Part shown: piece by piece, positions 56,410 to 64,000 of the stretch | Layout of the letters: each line of letters begins with the position of its first letter | Numbering within the stretch: the stretch's first letter is position 1 | DNA from: Aphrocallistes beatrix | Taxonomy: Eukaryota > Porifera > Hexactinellida > Sceptrulophora > Aphrocallistidae | Direction of reading: 5' to 3' | NCBI GenBank assembly: GCA_963281255.1 | Contig: OY725489.1 | Location: forward strand, 6,200,523-6,264,522 | DNA: 64,000 nucleotides | Made by a program: the position numbers and the translations under genes | Notes under the pieces: generated by a model | What the model was told of the DNA's origin: nothing | The model's database searches: none | Seen by the model: the letters and a program-made list of their open reading frames with translations, nothing else

Positions 56410-57318
56410 TCGCTTGCTTGCACTGTGTTGAGTCGCCCTGCGGGCGCCTGAAGCGACTCAATCTTACATATTTTGGGATTTTTTACCTTTAATATATAAA
56501 GATTGTAAACAGGTCAACGAATAATTTCCCATATGGATCCGAAAATATAATAATCGAAATCTACACTAAAAACACTATGTCAACCGTTGAATGCAAGTTT
56601 CTGTCATATTTTGAGATTTGTTTACTTTATGGATCTATTGTAAACAAAAGAAATTAATTGATTATCAAATTTACTTGAAAATATGATATTCGATATCTAC
56701 ACCTCTAAAAACCCCATGTCGACCGTTTAAAGCAAGTTTCATCCGTATTTTTGAGATTTGTCTACCTAATGTATCTAATGTAAACATAAGTAAACAGATT
56801 AATTATCAAACTTACTCAAAAATAAGATATTTGAAATCTACACCCCTGAAAACCCCATGTCAACCTTTGAAAGCAAGTTTCTAGCTAATTTTTGAGATTT
56901 GTTTACTTTATGTATCTAAATTAACAAAAGCAAACAAAAAAATCATCATATTGATCTGAAAATGTAATATTTGAAATCTACACCTTAAAACCCCATATCA
57001 CACGTTGTAAGCTAGTCTCTAGCATATTTTCAAAATTCGTCAAATAGTGTTAAAATATGCACATAATCTATTTTATTGCCATACTCTATAATACATTTAA
57101 GATATCAAACATAAGTTGAGGTTTTGAAGTATTAATAACAATGACGAACTATTGTAGTGTCGTACAATGGTTTCTATTGTTCATAGTGTAGTCATTCCTT
57201 TCGTATAGAAAAGGTGTGAAAAATTGTTTTCCATTTTTTTACAGGTGTGAAAATTTCGCTTAGATCTTGTAACTTGCTCGTAGTCATATCATTTGACACC
57301 TACATGCCAATTTTAGCA

Positions 57319-57340
<22 letters not shown>
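56410..57340 (-). mobile_element. Helitron family Y copy with four internal repeats
   Basis: The minus-strand 3' end (CAAGCACGCTTCGCTTGC) is at 56410. Four tandem units of about 139 bp follow (landmarks GAAAATATNATATTCG at roughly 56537, 56677, 56816 and 56957), then the Y 5' half (TTGACACC.ACATGCC) up to a CT/TA microsatellite near 57320. The extreme 5' end is lost. Confidence 0.85.
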
Positions 57341-57348
<8 letters not shown>

Positions 57349-57350
<2 letters not shown>

Positions 57351-57760
57351 CAGTCGAACCTGCTATAACGGCCACTATATATATAACGGTCACCTGTCTA
57401 TAGTGGTCATCAATGAACAGTCCCGTTCGAAATGCCATAATATTGAACCTGTGTATAACGGTCACCTGCTCAACGCGGCCAGCGGCCACCCGTTTGTCGT
57501 CCCGTGCTGACCCTAAAACTGTGTATAACGGCCAATACCTGTCTATAACGGGCATCACCTTTTTCACCTTTTATGTGTTTATTACAGGACCTGTTACGAA
57601 CGATAAACATGTTTCATGTAATTACTTCACGTAATGGATTTCTAAAAACTTATTATATTGGACTACGTTGATACCTTTTGGAGATTAAGAAAATAACCTG
57701 TATATAACGGCCAATTTTGTCCAGTCCCTTGGGTGGCCGTTATATACAGGTTCCACTATA
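57349..57760. mobile_element. Pogo-like MITE, complete (412 bp)
   Basis: Ends TACAGTCGAACCTGCTATAA and an inverted partner GGTTCCACTATA, with TA at the edges. Subterminal TATAACGGCC words occur in both orientations. Non-coding. Confidence 0.82.
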
Positions 57761-58022
57761 TATATCAGGGTTTCAACCGAATAGTTGATTATTCGGTTTA
57801 ACCAAATAATATTTGCAAATAGTTGGTCTTTCGTTTGTAACCAAATATCATTATTTGGTATTCGGTTGAGAACCAAACAATTTAGTCAACCAATTAATTT
57901 GATCAACCACTAAATATATTTTGTACAAATGTTTATATACTCAATATATAAACATTTATAAAAAATAAAATCAATTATAAGTTATAGCCTATTAGATTTA
58001 TTTGTGTTCGGATCACCTCATG

Positions 58023-59360
58023 TACTTAGGTCATTTCAAAAGTACTGATCACCGCCCACCATTTTGATATTAAGCAACGCCTGATGTGTTATTTAATTAC
58101 ATATTCTCGAAATAGTCTCCTTTGACGCGAATACACTCCTTTAGATGGTCTACCCAGCAGCAGAATGTCTTTTTATACTCCTTCTGTGGGGATCGACTTT
58201 AGGTACTTATGAACGGCGATTCCGATCTCCATTCGACTAGTGAATTCCTTATCAGAGAGATGACTTTTCAGCTTTGAAAACAACCAGAAGTCACAAGGAC
58301 TTAGGTCAGGGGAATAGGGAGGGTGATTCAGTGTTTTCATCCCTATATCCTTGATGTATGCGGCGACTTGTTTAGTTTTATGGCTACTGGCATTATCATG
58401 TAGAAGTTTTATTCCACGAGGACCAGTTCTCGGCCGACGCTCTGTGTAGTGTTTACTGACTTCTGCGAGCACATGAGTGCAATAAAAGTCTCCAGTATAA
58501 TTCTGGCCCTTCGGAACGTAAACTTGAGCAACAGGGCCGTAGGCGTCAAATGCAATTGCGTACATTACCTTCTTGGCACGGAAATTTGGACGCGGTCTTT
58601 TAGGTCGGGGTTCGCCCGGATGCAGCCAACACTTAGATTTTTCCCTGGATTTAGGCTGTGAATAGTAAATCCAAGTTTAATCTATGGTTACTATCTCATA
58701 GAGTCGCCTTGCATCAAAGTTTTCGTGATGTAGAAGATTTTCACAGCATTCTACCCTCTGTTTCATCCGGGCCTCTGACAGCAAATACGGCACCCACCGA
58801 GCGAAAACCTTCAGAATGCGGTAAATATCCTTCAGAATGCGGTAAATACTTCCCGTTAAGATATCCGTATACTAAGAAATCTCTTCAATAGAGCAGCAAG
58901 GGTCATTTCGAAGAAATTCACCAACCAACTCAATTGAGGGTTCACCGGTTGCAGATTTAGGCCTACCAGTCCGAGGCTCATCTTCAATGCTGTCTCTTCA
59001 CTCTCGAAATAGTCCAGCCCATCTTCTAACCGTGGAATAAGCAAGTGCTTGATCTCCACAAACTCCCACGAGATCATTGTGGATGTTCCTGTTCGAATCT
59101 TTTAGCAGTGAACGAAACTTAATATACACCCTTTGCTCTTGCTCAATAATTGACGATTTTGAAGCCATAAATGTATAAGTAGCCAAAACTGACGAGATTG
59201 AACTGATGATTATAAGAAAAATACTTATGCTATCTTAAAAATTCTTTTAGATAATAGGAGAGAATGGGTAATGCTATCTGGATTATATTAATTGGTACAT
59301 TCGATATACACTAGCTCTCAAAAATCAATAGTGATCAGTACTTTTGAAATGACCTAAGTA
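58023..59360 (-). mobile_element. Full-length mariner element
   Basis: TA-flanked ends CTTAGGTCATTTCAAAAGTA and its perfect inverse enclose about 1.33 kb with a minus-strand transposase. The terminal repeats are nearly perfect over 28 bp. Confidence 0.93.
58173..59186 (-). pseudogene. Mariner transposase (D34D), decayed
   Basis: The N-terminus (58998-59186) includes EQRVYIKFRSLLKDSN and YSTVRRWAGLF, the mariner HTH region. The middle is broken by frame changes, with RTGRPKSATGEPS readable in another frame. The C-terminal 130 residues (58173-58565) are open: MYAIAFDAYG, LLHDNASSHK and HPPYSPDLSPCDFWLF, giving the last two catalytic Asp positions. An 18-bp tandem duplication (TCAGAATGCGGTAAATA) near 58808-58847 repeats the ILK segment. 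Confidence 0.88.
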
Positions 59361-59439
59361 AGAACATGTGATTGTGTTGGGAAAGCATGCAAATTATTTG
59401 GTTGATTAAATATTCGGTTGACCAAATTATTCGGTTAAC

Positions 59440-60513
59440 CAAATATACCCAAAGGAAATTCGTGTATCGCATTATTCAACGTTATAAGGAGACTGGAGGA
59501 GTCACCGACCGAGCCAGGTCAGGTCGTCCCTCCTCGATAACGACACCCAGGCTAAGGAAGGTGGTTAATCTCCGAATTCAGCCAAATCCTCGACGCTCGA
59601 TGAGGAAAATGGCTCTAGAGCTGAAAGTATCGAGATGTTCAATCGCAAAAGTTGTGAAAAGAGACCTAGAGATGAGATCATTCAAACGTAAGAGAGTGCA
59701 CTTCCTTACTCTATTGGTCAAATAAAAGAGGATGGCGAGTTGCAAGGGTGTCCTGGGCTGGCACGCGGTTGAAAATCTGGACCGAATATTATTTTCAGAT
59801 GAGAAAATATTCACTGTACAGCAAAGCATCCAATAGGCAAAATTACCGAATATTCGCAAGGTCTCCTTCCAACGTCGGGAGAAGTTCAGATACGTTGGTC
59901 GTGTACAAAAACCACTCAATAACGGTTGGATAGGGATATCGAAAATGAGCATGACACCATTGATTTTTGTCCCTCGAGGGGTCAAAATTAACTCGACTAG
60001 CTATCAGGAGTTAATTTTGGAGCTAGTATTGAAGACGGTGAGTCAAGACATGTATGCAGGTGATTCTTTAGTTTTCCGACGGTGCATCAAGGCGGTGCAC
60101 CTGCTCACACCTCAAAACAGACTCGATCATGGCTTTGTGATAATTTTCTGGGTTTCATTAGCAAGGAACAATGGCCCCTTTTAGCCCAGACCTGAATCCT
60201 ATGGATTACTCTGTGGAGTATTCTTGAGACAAATGCTTGCTCTGACTCTCACATAAGTATCGATTCTCTGAAGAATAAACTTTGCCAGGAATGGCAGAAA
60301 ATTCCGCAAGAAACCCTCCGTGCTGCGATCGAGTCCCTGCCAGGTAGAATTAAGCGTGTTATTCAAAACAAGGGAGGCTATATTGAATAAGATCCACTAA
60401 TTTATATTTGTATATGTATCTTATGTAATCTTAGTAAGAATCAAAGTCAAAACATAGTTAGTTTTTAAACAATGATAATTTTTGCATGGGACAGAACTTA
60501 AAAGTCACCCTGT
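59440..60513 (+). pseudogene. Tc1-type DDxD transposase relic
   Basis: The 59372-59725 frame carries YKETGGVTDRARSGRPSSIT (GRP motif) and ELKVSRCSIAKVV. Later fragments include IFSDEKIFTV, PLIFVPRGVK, a QDGASR-like DGASRRCT and SPDLNPMDYSVW, where Asp replaces the usual Glu. The C-terminus is readable as RIKRVIQNKGGYIE. Multiple frameshifts. The right terminus GGGACAGAACTTAAAAGTCA (to CCCTGTA at 60513) is the inverse of the left end at 31623. The left terminus is missing. Confidence 0.82.
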
Positions 60514-60516
60514 AAT

Positions 60517-60835
60517 TAGAAATTTCAGTTTTTCGACCATAACTCAGCCATTTTAGGTGGTAGAAAGCTTTTTGTATATTAATATAACTCACATATGATG
60601 CAACTATCATCCAAAAATGACGACACATCTCTTTGTTAAGACGTCATCTTTACGCACCAAAATTAAAAGATTGACAAATTTGGTAATTTTTGGTGCGATA
60701 TCGATTATAAGTAGGACAGATGTATTTAGAGATGCTACCTCCCTTAATCAATGTGACTTCAGGCGCCCGCAGGGCGCATCTGGCGTACAAAAATTGTCCG
60801 CCAGCCGCGCAGCACAAGCAAGCGAAGCGCGCTTG
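60517..60835 (+). mobile_element. Helitron family X copy, 3' part
   Basis: X body from AATTTCAGTTTTTCG through CGATATCGATTATAAGTAGG to the hairpin ending CGCGCTTG before T at 60835. The 5' end is absent. Confidence 0.8.
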
Positions 60836-60932
60836 TTGTTTAATATTATGCTTCACGGATTTTCAGGGATTTTTTGTTGAAAGTACCTCTTCAATTGTTA
60901 TGGATTTTATGACTGATCATGGACCTGTTTAA

Positions 60933-62441
60933 GGTTGGCTTTTCCTATGGGAATATTGTTTTTAATCAAAAATCAACCAAAAGACCTTTAACCATTTTTA
61001 GATACCTAAAGGGGTTCTAAACCTCAATTTCGATTTTCAGAATTTCAAAGCCAATATTTTCCACTTAGAGTCACTTGAACCACCTGGTGTCGCCCAAAGA
61101 AAGACACATTTTTGTCTCATATCAATAACTTCTTTAAACAATGTCAGATCATAATTTTGATGCTAAATTCATGGTCAGCATTAAATTTCCAACAATTTGA
61201 TATATACAGTCTGTCTCATAATTATTGATCACTCAATATTTTAACATTACTTCACCAATACACATTTAAATCCTAGGAAACTTCAATATGATAGAGACTA
61301 AATAAAGTTTATTATTAATTTATTTTATAGCCTTTGTTCTCTTTAACCAAATCACATCTTTTTTTCATCTAACCCCAGTATCCTTTCAAAAAATCAGAAT
61401 CAATAGTACCCCAAATATCGATCAAGTACGAAATGAGTTCCTTTTTAGTACTGGGACGCCTTCTATCCAGCCTATGCTTGATAACAGAAAACAGATTCTC
61501 GATTGGGTTAATGTCTGGACTCTGACTAGGCCATTCGAATATGTTTTTCTTCACATTTTTCTCCATCCATTCAACTGTGATCTGTGAACAGTACCCTTTG
61601 ACACTTCAACCTCTTTCTCCCGAATTTTAGAGGTCTCTTACAGCGAGAGTGTCATCGTGTCTGATCTGTTGGGCGACTGTGTAATTAATGGATTTACGAA
61701 GTGTAAGAGGTCTACCACCGCCTTTTCGATGTTCTAATTCCTCTTTGTTCTTGATTCTCCGAATTACCCGGCGTACAGAGGCTATCCCGACCTTTTTTGC
61801 AAATTTGCTTTATCGACTGCTTTATCGAAATGTTGCAAATTTGCTTTATCGAATGCTTCCGAGACTTCAACAGAGTTTGTATTTCATAACTTTTACTAGT
61901 TTGGACATCTTCACAAAATAAAATGCTACTAACAGATGAAAAAGGAATTGAAAACCTAAATTAACCCAAATTTTCTGGGACTTTTTTTTCAGCAATTATA
62001 AAGTTGATAACTTTTTGAAAATTCAACCTAGGGACGAAAACTCAACGGTTTCTGATAGATCTCAAAGAGTACACAGAATTTTGATATTAGGAATAAAAAG
62101 AGAATTATAAAAAAATAGTGTCAAAATTACTAAAAATAAAATACCTCAGGTGTTTTGGTGTGAATTTTTAACAATTTTCAAAATTTCAAAAATCTGTCTG
62201 TTCATTAGTTAGATTATCGATTTATGATTGAATTTTAAAAGTTTCTAAAAGATTGTAAGAATATTGTTTCATATTTTTTCCTTGTAAAATGACCAAATCT
62301 TTTAAAAATTTTTTTATCTGTTGCATTATTTCAATTATTAATGCAGTTTTGCAGATAACTCTGTGATTCAAATCTGCACTGAAAAAATTAAATGAATCGG
62401 TTGAAAAAGTCAAAAGTTAGCGATTATAGGAAAGGCCAACC
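60933..62441 (+). mobile_element. TTAA MITE copy with nested Tc1 fragment
   Basis: TTAA at 60929-60932 and 62442-62445, ends GGTTGGCTTTTCCTAT and GGCCAACC. Left part to 61204 and right part from about 61970 match other copies. The central palindrome is replaced by a Tc1-like fragment. Confidence 0.85.
61205..61965 (-). pseudogene. Tc1-like transposase fragment in TTAA MITE
   Basis: The left end TACAGTCTGTCTCATAATTA resembles the end of the intact Tc1 at 54543. The minus frame 61369-61566 carries FEWPSQSPDINPIENLFSVI with the catalytic Glu. Traces of the DNA-binding region are near 61620-61860. The catalytic centre containing the first two Asp is deleted. No right terminus is evident. Confidence 0.75.
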
Positions 62442-62483
62442 TTAATTAATTAATTAAGTTTTACCAAGGAGATTAATTTAATA

Positions 62484-62930
62484 CAAGTGTGCTCTGCGCA
62501 TTTGCATCGCGCGGTTAGCGAACACTTTGTGTTCGCAGAGTCTCTCTGCGAGCGGCTGGAAATGTCAACATATTCAAAAGTCCCTAAGGGTTCCAAATAT
62601 TGGGTACTTTCACTAACTCATATCATATTTCATTTTTCGTAAATCGAATACTATTTTTTTACTGTTTGTATAGTATATGTTGTAAACAAAAGTAAAAATA
62701 ATTTATAATGCACATCTGAAAATATAATTTTCGAAGTCTACACCCCCCAACTCTTTGTCAACCGTTGAAAGCTAGGCTATTGCATATTTTTCAAAATTCG
62801 TCAAATGGTGTGAAAATATGCATATAACCTTTCTTATTGCTAAACACTATACTAAGTGTCTATATAAGATGTTGTATTAATTACAATGATAGTCTATTGT
62901 AGTGTCGTACAATGGAATCAATAGTGAGAG
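62484..62930 (-). mobile_element. Helitron family Y copy
   Basis: The minus-strand 3' end is at 62484 (CAAGTGTGCTCTGCGC), followed by one unit of the Y repeat (TCAACCGTTGAAAGCTAG) and the AATGATAGTCTATTGTAGTG block. It stops near 62930. Confidence 0.7.
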
Positions 62931-62940
62931 TGAAGCTATG

Positions 62941-63544
62941 TATTAGGTGTTTCAAATCTTGGTATTGGCCCCTTGAACATTTTAACTTAAATACTACATA
63001 AAAGACATTCTGAATTCCATTCACTATGAATTTCATATACCAATATAGCAACCTTTCAATTCAAGTACTTTCTTAATTCGATTTGGTCTACTACTCACTA
63101 AATTATCTAAGAATGATTTCGATATTACTATTTTAGCGGCCCGATTGAGAATTTTCGGACGCCCAGACTTTGCCTTTGTTTCCATTGACTGACCACGTTT
63201 AGCGCAGCCCAACATTTTTTAAGGTACCTAATCCGGGACGAACCCTGTGAGCGACATCCTTCTGCCGTGGACTAACATCCAGCATGCCGATTGCTTTAGA
63301 GAGGACTGAAATACCATGATCTCCTACATTAATTTTGATAGGATTGATAGATAGTCAGACAAAGTGAAATTTTTATAATAAGCGAGGATAAATGATTGTA
63401 ATTCGTGGTAATTAATCACATAATAATACGAAAATTGGTATTATATCGCGAGAGGAGTAATATCTAACGCTGTGTATTTTGATTTCCAAGTTTGTTTTCG
63501 TGACTCCATTAGAATAGCTGCCATGACTTTTGAAACACCCTGTA
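62941..63544 (-). mobile_element. Internally deleted Tc1-like element
   Basis: Ends TATTAGGTGTTTCAAAT and GACTTTTGAAACACCCTGTA are imperfect inverted partners. The minus frame 63033-63215 keeps a helix-turn-helix part with KAKSGRPKILNRAA. The catalytic domain is missing. Confidence 0.6.
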
Positions 63545-64000
63545 TATATAATGTTCAGTCGACTTCGCTTAATAGAATGACATCTGTCAAAGGACATTTT
63601 ACCCCGATTAAGCCGAGAACCCTATTAACCAAAAATATTTTGTACTAGTTTCTATTTGTGAGACCTATTCCGAAAAGCTTTTGCATTGGTGTGCCTCCAC
63701 CATTATCATGCAGTCGGAGATCCCACAAATGCGGCGAATACTAGTGGTTATTTCTCGTACAGTGTACCTATTCGACAATAATTGTGCTGGAGTATATCTA
63801 TGATATATTTTGGTAGATTATGGAAGAGTATGCATGACCATAGTCACTGGTACGGTTGGCTGGTTTCGACTAGGTACTCTTAAGGATACCGCCCTCAAAA
63901 AACATCGCCTGACATAAAAAAAAATGGTGAAATTTTTTATTGTTAATTCCATCGGATTATTGAGTAGTCTACCATCTAATCGTACTTGTTGGACGGTATT
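63545..64000. other. MITE scraps and unclassified sequence
   Basis: A pogo-like end (CAGTCGACTTCGCTTAATAG) is near 63555, and a partial copy of the CCTCCACC..TATCA.GCAGTCG MITE near 63693. No gene is seen to the window end. Confidence 0.5.

Larger units (their letters stand above)
57774..59440. mobile_element. hAT-like MITE remnant split by mariner
   Basis: The left end CAGGGTTTCAACCGAATAGT and many TTCGGTTNACCAAAT words lie at 57774-58022. Similar words continue at 59361-59440 beyond the mariner. The right terminus is not found, because a Tc1 relic begins there. Confidence 0.5.

Noticed and set aside
13450..62570. Recurrent GC-rich hairpins as tRNA genes, terminators or CRISPR repeats
   Set aside because: They always sit at Helitron ends with the same neighbours and lack regular spacers or a cloverleaf.

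Overview
This looks like a repeat-dominated intergenic stretch of an AT-rich animal (invertebrate metazoan) genome. It holds transposon proteins with GT-AG introns, short-TSD DNA transposons of many superfamilies, a Ty3/gypsy LTR element and Helitrons. I see no bacterial operon structure and no convincing intact host gene. The species cannot be named from the sequence alone. A 200-N assembly gap lies at 52805-53004.

Layout. 0-9.4 kb: Helitron scraps, a TTAA-flanked MITE (1416-2587), a frame-broken reverse-transcriptase relic (2726-5441, minus), a complete but decayed hAT element (5554-7612), a small hAT MITE (7978-8288), and a Helitron copy interrupted by a long-TIR element (8448-9089). 9.4-17.4 kb: mostly unclassified AT-rich DNA with a palindromic MITE, two unidentified minus-strand ORF regions, a cluster of Helitron ends (13.2-14.3 kb), a 35-bp minisatellite and a second tandem repeat. 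17.4-24.3 kb: a large protein-coding Helitron on the minus strand (Rep, Pif1-like helicase, OTU protease), disabled by two stops, one frameshift and a hAT insertion that itself carries a second MITE. 24.4-31.0 kb: a truncated TTAA MITE, a mariner-type MITE, and a gypsy retrotransposon with 221/223-bp LTRs. 31-36 kb: Tc1 relics and nested Helitrons. 36-42.7 kb: a 266-268-bp inverted repeat pair around two tandem TTAA MITEs, pogo-like MITEs and an unfamiliar transposase-like relic. 42.9-49.4 kb: hAT MITEs, a mariner relic, a foldback element and a complete short Helitron. 49.7-54.4 kb: Mutator-like and piggyBac transposase fragments, more Helitrons, and a PHD-like exon. 54.5-64 kb: an apparently intact Tc1-like element (CDS 54789-55763), pogo-like MITEs, a full-length mariner inside a hAT-like remnant, a Tc1-type DDxD relic, and further Helitron and TTAA copies.

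How the parts relate. The short Helitron family called Y here shares its first ~170 bp with the coding Helitron, so Y copies are probably its non-autonomous derivatives. Family X has a different 5' end but the same GC-rich 3' hairpin as Y. The TTAA MITEs have the target-site signature of piggyBac transposases, and decayed piggyBac coding fragments occur in the same window. Many insertions can be ordered by nesting: Tc1 gene, then Helitron X, then Helitron Y; and Helitron, then hAT, then MITE.

The least routine observations are a 14-nt perfect complementarity between the gypsy LTR and the site just downstream of it (Tf1/sushi-type self-priming), a 3-bp duplication that puts a stop inside the Helitron two-tyrosine motif, the shared Helitron 3' end with a CTTG terminus, and the inverted-repeat-flanked unknown transposase region.
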